From Pelomonas sp. Root1237 (GTDB lineage Bacteria > Pseudomonadota > Gammaproteobacteria > Burkholderiales > Burkholderiaceae_C): a DNA stretch of 64,000 bases. The stretch covers positions 347,803 to 411,802 of the forward strand of contig NZ_LMDK01000016.1 of assembly GCF_001425055.1 (NCBI RefSeq), written 5' to 3'. The position numbers and the translations under genes were made by a program. Positions 9,701-17,941 of the stretch are shown one piece after another; within the stretch, counting starts at the first letter, position 1, and each line of letters begins with the position of its first letter. Below the pieces are notes generated by a model that saw only the letters and a program-made list of their open reading frames with translations, searched no databases and was not told where the DNA came from.

Positions 9701-10581
9701 AGGTCGGCCAGCTTGGCGACCTCGGAGTAGTCGGGCGTCACCGCCACCGTCTTGGCGCCCTTGTAGCGCACCTCGGTGAAGAAGTGGGCGTCCGGCGTGC
9801 GCGTCTGCGGCACGTTGCTGCCCCAGGCAATGATGTAGTTGCTGTTGTACCAATCGGCCGACTCGGGCACGTCGGTCTGCTCGCCCCAGACCTGCGGGCT
9901 GGCCGGCGGCAGGTCGCAGTACCAGTCGTAGAAGCTCATGCAGACGCCGCCGATCAGGCTCAGGTAGCGGCTGCCGGCCGCGTAGCTGATCATGGACATC
10001 GCCGGGATGGGCGAGAAGCCGATGACGCGGTCCGGGCCGTGCTCCTTGATCGTGTAGACGTTGGCCGCAGCGATCAGCTCGTTGACCTCGTCCCAGGTGG
10101 AGCGCACGAAGCCGCCCATGCCGCGCAGCTGCTGGTAGTCACGCCGGGCGCTCTCGTCGCTCTGGATCAGCGCCCAGGCATCGACCGGGCTCTTCGAGAC
10201 CGCCAGCGCCTCGCGCCAGCGCTTGAGCAGGCGGCCGCGCACCATCGGGTACTTCACGCGGTTGGCGCTGTAGAGATACCAGCTGTAGCTCGCGCCCCGC
10301 GCGCAGCCGCGCGGCTCGTGGTTGGGCAGCTCGGGGCGGGTGCGCGGGTAGTCGGTCTGCTGGGTCTCCCAGGTGACGATGCCGCCCTTGACGTAGATCT
10401 TCCATGAGCAGGAGCCGGTGCAGTTCACGCCGTGCGTGCTGCGCACGATCTTGTCGTGCGCCCAGCGGTTGCGGTAGGCGTCCTCCCAGGTGCGGTCCTC
10501 GCCGGTGCTCACGCCGTGGCCACCGGCGAAGACCTCCTTGGGCAGCTGGAAGGCGGTCAGTCGATCCAGGAAATGGGACAT
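6790..10581 (-). CDS. narG: respiratory nitrate reductase alpha subunit NarG
   Basis: NarG is the catalytic subunit (bis-molybdopterin guanine dinucleotide plus one [4Fe-4S] cluster) that reduces nitrate to nitrite on the cytoplasmic face. It has 1263 residues, against about 1247 in E. coli. The N-terminus MSHFLDRLTAF and the HGVNCTGSCSWKIYVK cluster-binding region are typical; NarG uses a His in place of one Cys. The substrate-side segments YSWYLYSANRVKYP and GWGSNVPQTRTPDAHF-like parts are recognisable (here AWGSNVPQTRTPDAHF). No Tat signal is seen, as expected for the cytoplasm-facing enzyme. The start follows the third narK by 11 bp. Confidence 0.98.
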   Translation of the reverse strand: MSHFLDRLTAFQLPKEVFAGGHGVSTGEDRTWEDAYRNRWAHDKIVRSTHGVNCTGSCSWKIYVKGGIVTWETQQTDYPRTRPELPNHEPRGCARGASYSWYLYSANRVKYPMVRGRLLKRWREALAVSKSPVDAWALIQSDESARRDYQQLRGMGGFVRSTWDEVNELIAAANVYTIKEHGPDRVIGFSPIPAMSMISYAAGSRYLSLIGGVCMSFYDWYCDLPPASPQVWGEQTDVPESADWYNSNYIIAWGSNVPQTRTPDAHFFTEVRYKGAKTVAVTPDYSEVAKLADLWLHPKQGTDAALAMAMGHVALNEFYFKERSPYFDDYARRYTDLPLLVMLEEQTLPDGRKTRVPGRYLRASDLAGQMGQSNNPEWKTLAYDATGRLVLPHGSIGFRWGSEGRDDTGKWNLEAREAEGGGDVKLKLSLVEDGEQAHEIVDVAFPYFAGSASAHFTPNPQQDGVSHCARVPATTLKTQDGEVLVATVFDLQAAQYGIDRGFGSGAASYDDNAPYTPAWQEAITGVPRAQVIRVGREFAENAHKTKGKSMIIIGAAMNHWYHCDMNYRGVINLLMMCGCIGQSGGGWAHYVGQEKLRPQTGWTALAFALDWIRPPRQMNSTSFFYAHTDQWRYEKLNVDEVLSPLATEAERAEFAGSLIDCNVRAERMGWLPSAPQLKTNPMQVVKDAAAAGMEPKDYVVRGLRDGSLQMSCEDPDAPQNWPRNMFVWRSNLLGSSGKGHEYFCKHLLGTENGVQGKDLGVDDAKPNEVRWHAQAPQGKLDLLVTLDFRMSTTCLYSDIVLPTASWYEKNDLNTSDMHPFIHPLSAAVDPVWQSRSDWEIYKGFAKAFSKVCIGHLGVEKEVVLSPLMHDTPAELAQPFGVKDWKKGECDLIPGKTAPTIAVVERDYPATFERFTALGPLMEKLGNGGKGIGWDTKTEVAQLAELNGVNAEGRARIVSDIDACEVILQLAPETNGHVAVKAWEAQGRATGREHVHLALHREDEKIRYRDIQAQPRKIISSPTWSGLESEKVSYNAGYTNVHELIPWRTLTGRQQFYQDHAWMRAFGEGFSSYRPPVDLKTTAGIQNIKPNGNREIVLNFITPHQKWGIHSTYSDNLLMLTLNRGGPVIWLSEDDAKSAGIEDNDWVELFNINGAIAARAVVSQRVNPGMTLMYHAQEKIINTPGSEITGVRGGIHNSVTRIVTKPTHMIGGYAQYSYGFNYYGTIGTNRDEFVVVRKMKKVDWLDTPRDDHLAPAFQAQGENP

Positions 10582-10592
10582 TGATTTCTCCG

Positions 10593-11930
10593 TTAGCAGG
10601 ACAGGGGGGCGTGGCGACGGCCGTAGAACCACCAGCAGATGGCCATGCAGCTCAGGTAGAACGCCAGGAAGCAATAGAGCGCGGCCTCGGGGCCGCCGGC
10701 CAGCGTGATCGCGCTGCCAAAACTCTTGGGAATGAAGAAGCCGCCGTAGGCACCGACGGCTGAGCACAGGCCGAGTGCCGCGGCGCCCTGGGCCTGCGCT
10801 TCGGGCAAGGGGCGCTGGCTCTTCTGCGCCTCGCACACGAAGCCCAGCGGCACCATGCGGAAGGTGCTGCCGTTGGCGATACCGGCGGCGACAAAGAGCA
10901 GCAGGAAGCTGGCGCCGAACAGCCAAGCGCCGCCTTCCATGCCGAGGCTGGCCAGCACACCGACGACGCCCAGCGCCAGCCCGCCGAAGCAGGCCAGGCT
11001 GATGCGCGCGCCGCCAAAGTTGTCGGCCACCCAGCCGCCCAGCGGCCGCGCCAGCGCGCCGAGCAAGGGGCCCAGCCACACCAGGTGCTGCGCGCCCTCA
11101 AAGCCGGGGAACTGGCTGCGCAACAGCAGCGGGCCGGCCGCCGCGAAGCCGATGAAGCTGCCGAAGCTGCCCAGGTAGAGCCAGCTCATCAGCCAGCTGT
11201 GGCGGTGCGTGAAGAGCTGGGCCTGCTCGGCCATGCCAACACCGGCCGAGGGCAGGTCGTCCATGCCGAACCAGGCCGCCATGCTGGCAAGCGCGATCAG
11301 CGGCAGCCACACCAGGCCGGCATTGGCCAGCCACAGCCCGCCCGATTGAGCGGGCAGGCCGAAGAGGTCCAGCGTAATGACCACCGGCACAGCCCATTGC
11401 ACGAGGCCCACGCCCAGGTGGGCGAAGCCGGCGCCCAGGCCCAGCGCCCTGCCCTGCTCGCGCGCCGGAAAGCAGGCGCTGATGTGGGCCATGCCGCTAG
11501 CGAAGTTGGCGCCGCCCAGGCCGCACAGCAGGGCCAACACCACCATCCATTCATAGGGCGTGGCGGGGTCCTGCACCGCCAGCGCGATACCGCCGGCGGG
11601 CAGCAACAGGCTGGCCGTGGACAAGGCCGTCCAGCGTCGCCCGCCGACCCAGCGCACCGCGAAGCCGTAGAAGATGCGCAAAGTGGCGCCGCACAGAGCC
11701 GGCAGCGCGCTCAGCCAGAACAGCTGGTTGGTGCTGTAGCGAAAACCCGCCGCCGGCAGGTGCACGACGAGCACCGACCACAGCATCCACACCGCGAACG
11801 ACAGCGCCAGCGCGGGAACGGCGATCCACAGGTTGCGCAGCGCCACCGCCCGGCCATGGCCGGTCCAGAAATCCGGGTCTTCCGGATTCCAGCGCAGTGG
11901 AAGTGAGAGGGTCTTTGGCACGATGGTCAT
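10593..11930 (-). CDS. NarK-family nitrate/nitrite transporter (third copy, narG-linked)
   Basis: A 445-residue major facilitator of the nitrate/nitrite porter family with about 12 hydrophobic helices. It carries family glycine-rich signatures: GLGGANFASGMAHISACFP (helix 5 region) and a second, ANGSTFRMVP with nearby GGWVADNFGG loops. It shares the WNPEDPDFW-type start with the adjacent NarK2-type protein, and its length is closer to E. coli NarK (463). The start MTIVPKTLSL at 11930 is chosen because the upstream open frame covers the leader and terminator region. It sits 11 bp before narG and after a probable terminator, so it may head the narGHJI transcript. Whether it is a nitrate/nitrite antiporter or proton symporter cannot be told from sequence. 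Confidence 0.88.
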   Translation of the reverse strand: MTIVPKTLSLPLRWNPEDPDFWTGHGRAVALRNLWIAVPALALSFAVWMLWSVLVVHLPAAGFRYSTNQLFWLSALPALCGATLRIFYGFAVRWVGGRRWTALSTASLLLPAGGIALAVQDPATPYEWMVVLALLCGLGGANFASGMAHISACFPAREQGRALGLGAGFAHLGVGLVQWAVPVVITLDLFGLPAQSGGLWLANAGLVWLPLIALASMAAWFGMDDLPSAGVGMAEQAQLFTHRHSWLMSWLYLGSFGSFIGFAAAGPLLLRSQFPGFEGAQHLVWLGPLLGALARPLGGWVADNFGGARISLACFGGLALGVVGVLASLGMEGGAWLFGASFLLLFVAAGIANGSTFRMVPLGFVCEAQKSQRPLPEAQAQGAAALGLCSAVGAYGGFFIPKSFGSAITLAGGPEAALYCFLAFYLSCMAICWWFYGRRHAPLSC

Positions 11931-12057
11931 GCTCCGCGGCGGGGGCCCATCTGCCCATCCACCGCAGGTCGGGTAGGACCGGCGCGGAAGGAGGAGGCGG
12001 GCAAGTGAAGGCATCGTTCTTTCGGACGAGGCGCGCGCGCCAGGCCTGAAAAGCAAG

Positions 12058-12086
12058 AAGGCCCGAAGGCGATGCCTCCGGGCCTT
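12058..12086 (-). terminator. probable rho-independent terminator after narK2-type gene
   Basis: On the minus strand a GC-rich stem (AAGGCCCGGAGGC pairing with GCCTTCGGGCCTT around an ATC loop, one mismatch) is followed by TTCTTGCTTTT. It lies about 22 bp past the stop of the NarK2-type gene and about 130 bp before the third narK. It may separate a narK1-narK2 transcript from narK3-narGHJI. The T-run is interrupted, so termination may be partial. Confidence 0.6.
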
Positions 12087-12108
12087 TATGAGCGGCCTTT
12101 GGCTCGCC

Positions 12109-13719
12109 TCAGGGGTTCTTGATCTCCGCGCCACGGCGCAGATAGAACCACCAGTTCAACACCAGGCAGACGGCGTAGAAGGCCGCGAAGCCGTAGAAGG
12201 CGAACTGCGGCGTGCCGGCCTTGATTTGCTCGCCGATCAGCACCGGCGCGACGAAGGCGCCATAGGCCGCGACGGCCGACGTCCAGCCGAGCACGGGGCC
12301 GGCCTGGGTTCGGTCGAAGATGACGCCCACCGAGCGGAAGGTCGAGCCGTTGCCGACGCCGCTGGCCGCGAACAGCAGCACCATCAGGCCCATGAAGGCC
12401 GGGAAGAACTGCTCCGGCGTGGCTGAGCCGTAGGCCTGCTGCATCACATAGCCGACCGCGGCGGACGCGAACACCATGACCGCAGAGATGACCTGCGTGA
12501 CGATGGAGCCGCCGACCTTGTCAGAGATCCAGCCGCCGACGGGCCGCACCGCGGCGCCGACGAAGGGTCCGATCCAGGCGTAGGTCAGCGCAGACGGGGC
12601 GTTCGGGTTCTTCAGCGTGTGGGTGAGCACGCCGGCCGCATCAGGGATGTGCTGGAAGCCGAAGATCACCGTGATCGCCAGTGGCAGAGCCATGGAGAAG
12701 CCGATGAAGCTGCCGAAAGTGACGACGTACAGCGCCGTCAGGCTCCAGGTGTGCTTGTTGCGGAAGATGGCGAACTGCTTGGCCACGTTCTCCTTCATCG
12801 CGCCGAAGGCAGCCAGGCGCATGACGAGCAGCGCCGCGACGATGTCCAGCGGGATGGCCACCCACATGTTCAACAGCCCCAGGCCGGTGGGCGCCGGCAG
12901 GTAGAGGTAGAGCATGCCGATGGACGGCACGAAGGCCAGCGAGTACAGGTAGGTGATCTTCAGGAAGGCGACCACCGGATGACCGGCGTTGGGCGTCACC
13001 GTCTTCAGGTTGTTCATGCCGAACCAGCACAGCGCGGCCAGCGGCACCAGCGACAGCACCCAGGCGAAGCCGGCGTTCTGGATCCAGGTCTGCGTGCCGG
13101 CCGGGATCTTGCCGAAGATCCAGCCGCTGGCCTTCACCAGCGTCATCGGGTCGCCGCTCAGACCGAAAAAGCTGACCGTCATCACCAGCGGGATGACGAC
13201 CTGCATCGTCGTCACGCCGAAGTTCCCGAGGCCCGCGTTCAGGCCCAGCGCCGTGCCCTGCAGGCGCTTGGGGAAGAAGGTGTTGATGTTGGACATCGAG
13301 CTGGCGAAATTGCCGCCGCCCACGCCCGACCACAGCGCCATCAGCTGGAAGGCCCACAGCGGCCAGTCCTTGTGCTGCAACGCGACACCGGTGCCGATGG
13401 CCGGCGCCAGCAGCATGGCCGTGGTGAGGAAGATGGTGTTGCGCCCGCCGGCCATGCGGATCAGGAAAGAGGCCGGGATGCGCATCGTCGCGCCCGAAAT
13501 GCCGGCGATGGCCGTCAGCGTGAAGAGCTCGGCCTGGGTGAAGGGGAAGCCCAGGTTGAGCATCTGCACGGCGATGATGCCCCACATGCCCCAGACGGCG
13601 AAGCCGCACAGCAGGGCCGGGATGGAGATCCACAGGTTGCGGTAGGCGATGCGCTTGCCGGTGCTTTCCCAGAAGGCGTCGTCCTCGGGGCGCCAGTCCG
13701 CGATGTCGTTCTTGCTCAT
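12109..13719 (-). CDS. NarK2-type nitrate/nitrite transporter
   Basis: A 536-residue major facilitator of the nitrate/nitrite porter family, longer than E. coli NarK because of extra loops. It shows the paired signatures GVGGGNFASSMSNINTFFP and SGVGNGSTFRSVGV, the conserved arginines expected in the nitrate path (GATMRIPASFL and GGWISDKVGG regions), and about 12 helices. In several denitrifiers such a protein follows or is fused to a NarK1-type protein; here the two are separate, 20 bp apart (13720-13739). The start MSKNDIADW at 13719 has the purine-rich AAAGGACCCGC upstream. The exchange mode (nitrate in, nitrite out) is inferred from family. Confidence 0.9.
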   Translation of the reverse strand: MSKNDIADWRPEDDAFWESTGKRIAYRNLWISIPALLCGFAVWGMWGIIAVQMLNLGFPFTQAELFTLTAIAGISGATMRIPASFLIRMAGGRNTIFLTTAMLLAPAIGTGVALQHKDWPLWAFQLMALWSGVGGGNFASSMSNINTFFPKRLQGTALGLNAGLGNFGVTTMQVVIPLVMTVSFFGLSGDPMTLVKASGWIFGKIPAGTQTWIQNAGFAWVLSLVPLAALCWFGMNNLKTVTPNAGHPVVAFLKITYLYSLAFVPSIGMLYLYLPAPTGLGLLNMWVAIPLDIVAALLVMRLAAFGAMKENVAKQFAIFRNKHTWSLTALYVVTFGSFIGFSMALPLAITVIFGFQHIPDAAGVLTHTLKNPNAPSALTYAWIGPFVGAAVRPVGGWISDKVGGSIVTQVISAVMVFASAAVGYVMQQAYGSATPEQFFPAFMGLMVLLFAASGVGNGSTFRSVGVIFDRTQAGPVLGWTSAVAAYGAFVAPVLIGEQIKAGTPQFAFYGFAAFYAVCLVLNWWFYLRRGAEIKNP

Positions 13720-13739
13720 GATGCGGGTCCTTTCGGCGC

Positions 13740-15005
13740 TCAGCCGGCGAGGTGGAATTCGGGCGCGTTGCGGCCCATGACTTCGGTGCGGCGCACCTCG
13801 GTCCAGTACATCCAGATCAGCGAGATCCAGACGACGCCGTACATCAACATGAAGGCGCTGGAGCGGATGCCGGTCAGGTCCAGCAGCGCGCCGAACAGGA
13901 TGGGCAGCACGAAGCCGCCCAAGCCGCCGGCCAGGCCGACGATGCCGCTGATCGCGCCGATGTTGCCGGGGTAGTCGTCGCTGATGTACTTGAAGACCGA
14001 GGCCTTGCCAAAGGCCCAGGCCACGCCCAGCACGGCCAGCAGCGCGGTGAAGGTGTAGACGTTCAGGCCGATGTGGAAGGTCTTGGCGCCGGCCAGCGTC
14101 ACGATGGTGAAGTCGGTCTGCGGGTAGCTCAGCAGGAACAGGCAGATCCAGCTCACCCACAGCACCCACCAGGTGACCTTGTGGGCGCCGTACTTGTCCG
14201 ACAGCAGGCCGCCGACGGCGCGCAGCACGCCGCCGGGCAGGCTGAAGCAGGCCGCCAGCAGCGCGGCCACGCGGATATCCAGGCTGAACTCGCCGACGTA
14301 GTACTGCACCATCCACAGCGCCAGCGCCACATAGCCGCCGAAGACGATGCTGTAGTACTGGCAGTACTTCAGCACACGCGGGTCCTTCAGCGCCTTCAGC
14401 TGCTCGCGAAAGCTGACGTTGCTGGTGACGAGGTGGGCCGGGTTGCTGTGGCTGAACAGCCAGAACAGCACGACGGTGCCGGCCATGATGGCCGCATAGA
14501 CCTGGGGCACCATGGCCCAGCCGAAGCCGACCAGCAGCACCGGGGCGATGAACTTGTTGACTGCCGAGCCGGAGTTGCCCGCGCCATAGACGCCCATGGC
14601 CATGCCCTGGCGGCTCTTGGGGAACCAGCGCGCGACGTACGGCGTGCCCACCGAGAAGGAGCCGCCCGCCAACCCGACGAAGAGGCCGATGACGAGGAAG
14701 TGCCAGTACTGCGTCGCGTAGGCCATCAGCCAGATGGCCGGCACGGTGGCGAGCATCAGTAGCGTGAGCACGATGCGGCCGCCATAACGGTCCGTCCAGA
14801 TGCCCAGCGGCACGCGCACGAGAGAGCCGGTCAGCACCGGCATGGCCGTCAGCAGGCCGAATTCGGTGGCGTTGAGGCCGAGCTGCTTCTTGATGGGGAT
14901 GCCGATGACGCCGAACATCATCCAGACCATGAAGCAGACGGTGAAGGCCAAGGTGCTGACGATCAGCACCGACCAGGCCTTGCGGTCGACAGGGGGCGCA
15001 GTCAT
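13740..15005 (-). CDS. NarK1-type nitrate transporter
   Basis: A 421-residue major facilitator of the nitrate porter family, the shorter NarK1 type thought to run nitrate/proton symport. Features seen are MMFGVIGIPIKKQLGL in helix 1, the motif-A-like loop GIWTDRYGGRIVL, the signature GLAGGSFSVGTPYVARWFP, and a second glycine-rich GIVGLAGGLGGF in the C-terminal half. It starts 9 bp after a strong AGGAGG ribosome-binding site that lies inside a possible hairpin (separate entry). It follows narL by 127 bp and is the first transporter of the nar transport run. Confidence 0.92.
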   Translation of the reverse strand: MTAPPVDRKAWSVLIVSTLAFTVCFMVWMMFGVIGIPIKKQLGLNATEFGLLTAMPVLTGSLVRVPLGIWTDRYGGRIVLTLLMLATVPAIWLMAYATQYWHFLVIGLFVGLAGGSFSVGTPYVARWFPKSRQGMAMGVYGAGNSGSAVNKFIAPVLLVGFGWAMVPQVYAAIMAGTVVLFWLFSHSNPAHLVTSNVSFREQLKALKDPRVLKYCQYYSIVFGGYVALALWMVQYYVGEFSLDIRVAALLAACFSLPGGVLRAVGGLLSDKYGAHKVTWWVLWVSWICLFLLSYPQTDFTIVTLAGAKTFHIGLNVYTFTALLAVLGVAWAFGKASVFKYISDDYPGNIGAISGIVGLAGGLGGFVLPILFGALLDLTGIRSSAFMLMYGVVWISLIWMYWTEVRRTEVMGRNAPEFHLAG

Positions 15006-15013
15006 GCGGTTTC

Positions 15014-15034
15014 CTCCTCAGTGAACATGAGGAG
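15014..15034 (-). promoter_or_regulatory. hairpin overlapping the narK1-type ribosome-binding site
   Basis: On the minus strand, a perfect 7-bp inverted repeat (CTCCTCA / TGAGGAG) with a 7-nt loop contains the Shine-Dalgarno GAGGAG, which sits 9 nt before the start codon of the NarK1-type gene. If it folds in the mRNA it would hide the ribosome-binding site. A second small stem, CGCGCA/TGCGCG, lies just upstream at 15042-15056. A regulatory role is inference. Confidence 0.45.
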
Positions 15035-15132
15035 ACTGTCCCGCGCAGCCTGCGCGCCGCACATTCACCAGAGGGGCAGCGGGGCACCGCCCGCAGGGAG
15101 GACGACGGCCCGGGCGGCCTCGTCCTAAAGAA

Positions 15133-15798
15133 CTACGTGCGTTGCTGCGTGACCAGCACGGCGGCCTGCACGCGCGAGTCCAGGTCCAGCTTGCGCAGCA
15201 AGTGCTGCACATGGATCTTCACCGTCGTCTCGGCGATGCCGAGCTCGCGCGCGATGTGCTTGTTGGAATCGCCGCGGGCGATCAGGTCGACGATCTCGCG
15301 CTCGCGCGGCGACAGCGTGCCCAGCGGGTCGGGCGGCACGGCGGCGGCGGTGGACGCTGCCTCGGCTTCGTGGCGGAAGGCCGTGGCCAGCTTGCCGGCC
15401 ATCTCGGCGCTGAAGCTGGACACGCCGCGCACCGCGCGCTCGATGGCCTGGGTCAGCTCGTGGTTGTCCGCCGTCTTCAGCAGATAGCCGCAGGCGCCGG
15501 CGCGCAGGGCCGCGCCCAGGTCGGCCTCCGACTCGCTCATCGTCAGCATCAGCACCTGGGCACCCGGCGCGGCCGCCTTCAGCGCCGGCAGGGCCTGCAC
15601 GCCGGTGACGCCGGGCAGGTGGTTGTCCAGCAGGATGACCTGGGGTTGCAATTCGGCCGCCAGGCGCTCGGCCGCACCGGCGTCGCCGGCCTCGCCAACG
15701 ACCTGCAACTGCGACTGCGTGGCCAGCAGCGCGATCAGGCCGCGGCGGAACAGCGTGTGGTCGTCAACGACAAGGACGCGGATGGGTTCGGCATTCAT
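15133..15798 (-). CDS. narL: nitrate/nitrite response regulator NarL
   Basis: A 221-residue NarL/FixJ-type response regulator. The receiver domain (about 1-125) has the acidic pocket VVDDH (residues 10-14), the phosphoacceptor Asp58 in ILLDNHLPG and the conserved Lys in GYLLKTADN. The C-terminal LuxR-type helix-turn-helix (LSPREREIVDLIARGDSNKHIARELGI) binds DNA once phosphorylated. Its ATG overlaps the narX stop by 4 bp. The targets are probably the adjacent narK and narG promoters. I did not find a confident array of NarL heptamers by eye. Confidence 0.95.
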   Translation of the reverse strand: MNAEPIRVLVVDDHTLFRRGLIALLATQSQLQVVGEAGDAGAAERLAAELQPQVILLDNHLPGVTGVQALPALKAAAPGAQVLMLTMSESEADLGAALRAGACGYLLKTADNHELTQAIERAVRGVSSFSAEMAGKLATAFRHEAEAASTAAAVPPDPLGTLSPREREIVDLIARGDSNKHIARELGIAETTVKIHVQHLLRKLDLDSRVQAAVLVTQQRT

Positions 15799-17663
15799 GA
15801 TGTATTGGCCGTCTCGTATTCGGGCAGGGAGACGCGCACCAGCGTGCCGCGCCCGGGTTGGGATTCCAGCGCCACGGCGGCACCCACCTTGGCGGCGCGC
15901 TCGCGCATGATGCGCAGCCCGACGTGGCTGTCGTCGGGCGAGTCCAGGGCCATGTCGAATCCACGGCCGTCGTCGCGCACGTCGATCTGCCAGTGCGGCT
16001 GGTGCGCCAGCCGCACGTGGACCTGGCTGGCCTGGGCGTGCTTGCGCACATTGGCCAACGCCTCCTGCACCACGTGCAGCAGCTGCACCTGCACGTCGGC
16101 CGGCAGCGGTGCGCCGTGGCCGTCCACCTCCAGCTCGGCCTGCAGGCCGCTTTGCAGGCGGAACTTCTGCAGCGTCTGCTGCAGCGCGGGCAGCAGGTCG
16201 TCGCCATCGGTGCGGGTGCGGAAATGCATCAGCAGCGCCCGCACGTCGGCAGTGCATTCCTTCAGGCCCAGCTCCAGCTCGTCGATGAGGCGCACGGCTG
16301 CATCGGCCTTGCCGCCCCGCTGCGCGTCCTTCAGCAGTTGCAGCTGGATCTTCATGAAAGCCAGGCTTTGTGCGATGGAATCGTGCATCTCGCGGGCCAG
16401 CATGCCGCGCTCCTCGGCCACAGCGGCTTCGCGCTGCAACGCCTCGCTGCGCAGGCTGTCCATGGCGCTGGCCAGATGGCTCGCCAGGCTGTCCAGCAAC
16501 TCGCGGTCCGCCTGGCTGGGCTGGGGCGGGTCGCGAAACAGCAGGTCGACCTCGCCCATCACGCGGCCCTGCACCGTCAACGCCACCGCCGTCACGGCGA
16601 CGAAGCCGGCCTTGGCGCAGTGCGACCTGTGATCGCTCTCGCGGGTGATCGGAATGACCTTGGCATGAGGCCCGGGGCTGCCGCAATGGCAGGCGCCAGG
16701 CGTCACGCAGCGTTCGGCCTCGGCCATCGCGGGCGGCATGCCCTGCGAAGCCAGCAGCACCATGCGCTGCTGGCTCGGGTCCAGCCAGCGCATCGCGACG
16801 GCATCGGCGCCGGCCGCGCGGCGCATGCGCTCGGCGAAACCGGCGCCCAGGTCGCGCACGGACGACGCGCCAGCGGCGAAGGACGTGGCCTCGTACAGCG
16901 TGGCCAGCCGCTGCTGCTCCAGGCGCAGGTCGGCCGTCTTGGCGCGCACTTCATCGGCCATGCCTTGATAGACGGCTTCGAGACGCTGCGCCATGCGGTT
17001 GAAGCCACGCGCCAGGTCGCCGAACTCGTCCTGCGAGTCCTCGGCCACGCGGGCGCCAAGCGCGCCCTGCTCCAGCGCCTGCAGGCCGCGGCGCAGCCGG
17101 TCCACCGGCGCGAACACGACGAGGTGCGAGGCGTATAGGAAGATCAGGGCCGCGGCGATGGCCATGCCGACGAGCGCCAGCTGCACGCTGGACAGCAGCG
17201 AGCTCCAGCCTGCCATGCGCGCCTCGACGGCGTCGACGAGGACGTCGATGCGCCGAACCTGGACCTCGGCCTGGGCGCCGGTGGGCGCCGGCAGGCCATC
17301 GGCCGCGGTCGACTTCAGCTGCTGCCAGCCCTCGTGCACGCCACGCCAGGCCTGCAGGGTGTGTCCGTCGCGCGGCAGGAAGAGGGGGCGCGCGGGGTCG
17401 CCGTCCACCAGCAGTTGCAGCGAGGCGTCATACGCCTGGACGAGCAAGCGCCGGGATTCGCTGCCGCCGCCGGCACTCTGGTGGGCGAGGCGCCAGGTCT
17501 GCATGCGCAGCCGCCCCGCTTCGTTGACCGCCGCCGCGCCGCCTTCGAGCTGCCAGCCTATCCACAGCGTCAAGCCGATCGAGGCCAGCGCGATGCACAG
17601 CAAGGCGGCACCGAGGATGCCGACCTTGGTGGCGAGACGCGCGCGATGCCAGCCTTGGGACAT
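15795..17663 (-). CDS. narX: nitrate/nitrite sensor histidine kinase NarX
   Basis: A 622-residue membrane sensor kinase partnered with NarL. A first transmembrane helix (about 13-38) is followed by the periplasmic P-box NEAGRLRMQTWRLA (about 47-60), which binds nitrate/nitrite. Next come a second membrane helix (VGMAIAAALIFLYASHLVV), a HAMP linker and a central GAF-like region with the cysteines CVTPGACHC. The HisKA_3 dimerisation/phosphorylation box is REMHDSIAQSL, and the HATPase motifs are EALANVRKHA and DDGRGFD. The start MSQGWHRARL at 17663 is the first ATG ahead of the first membrane helix. It lies 62 bp after the DUF3079 gene and overlaps narL by 4 bp. Confidence 0.95.
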   Translation of the reverse strand: MSQGWHRARLATKVGILGAALLCIALASIGLTLWIGWQLEGGAAAVNEAGRLRMQTWRLAHQSAGGGSESRRLLVQAYDASLQLLVDGDPARPLFLPRDGHTLQAWRGVHEGWQQLKSTAADGLPAPTGAQAEVQVRRIDVLVDAVEARMAGWSSLLSSVQLALVGMAIAAALIFLYASHLVVFAPVDRLRRGLQALEQGALGARVAEDSQDEFGDLARGFNRMAQRLEAVYQGMADEVRAKTADLRLEQQRLATLYEATSFAAGASSVRDLGAGFAERMRRAAGADAVAMRWLDPSQQRMVLLASQGMPPAMAEAERCVTPGACHCGSPGPHAKVIPITRESDHRSHCAKAGFVAVTAVALTVQGRVMGEVDLLFRDPPQPSQADRELLDSLASHLASAMDSLRSEALQREAAVAEERGMLAREMHDSIAQSLAFMKIQLQLLKDAQRGGKADAAVRLIDELELGLKECTADVRALLMHFRTRTDGDDLLPALQQTLQKFRLQSGLQAELEVDGHGAPLPADVQVQLLHVVQEALANVRKHAQASQVHVRLAHQPHWQIDVRDDGRGFDMALDSPDDSHVGLRIMRERAAKVGAAVALESQPGRGTLVRVSLPEYETANTS

Positions 17664-17725
17664 GCAATGGATTCTGGGCAGGCCGTTCCGGGGTGAGCTT
17701 GATCTCGCGCAAGGAAGGCGATGAA

Positions 17726-17941
17726 TCACTCCGCTACCGTTCCCGCAGGCCCGGCGGGTTCGGCCGCGGCCACCCTGGCATCCAGGCCCCAGCTCATCCA
17801 GTCGTCGCCGAACAGTTCGCTGGGATGCGGCGTTGCCACCGAGCCGTTGCCGCATTGCAGCGACTCGGCCGAGCAGTAGCGGTCGCAGCCCCAGCAGATG
17901 CGCCCGGGGTTGGCCGGCCGGATCGGGAACTTCCTGCTCAC
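17726..17941 (-). CDS. DUF3079 family small cysteine-rich protein
   Basis: A 71-residue protein with four cysteines (Cys16, 19, 23 and 30) in ICWGCDRYCSAESLQCGNGS, then HPSELFGDDW. This matches the DUF3079 family, whose members have no assigned function. The cysteine pattern suggests a small zinc or iron-sulfur site. Its ATG overlaps the upstream FmdE-like gene by 4 bp, so it is probably the last gene of the norB-nnrS operon. narX follows 62 bp later. Confidence 0.85.
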   Translation of the reverse strand: MSRKFPIRPANPGRICWGCDRYCSAESLQCGNGSVATPHPSELFGDDWMSWGLDARVAAAEPAGPAGTVAE

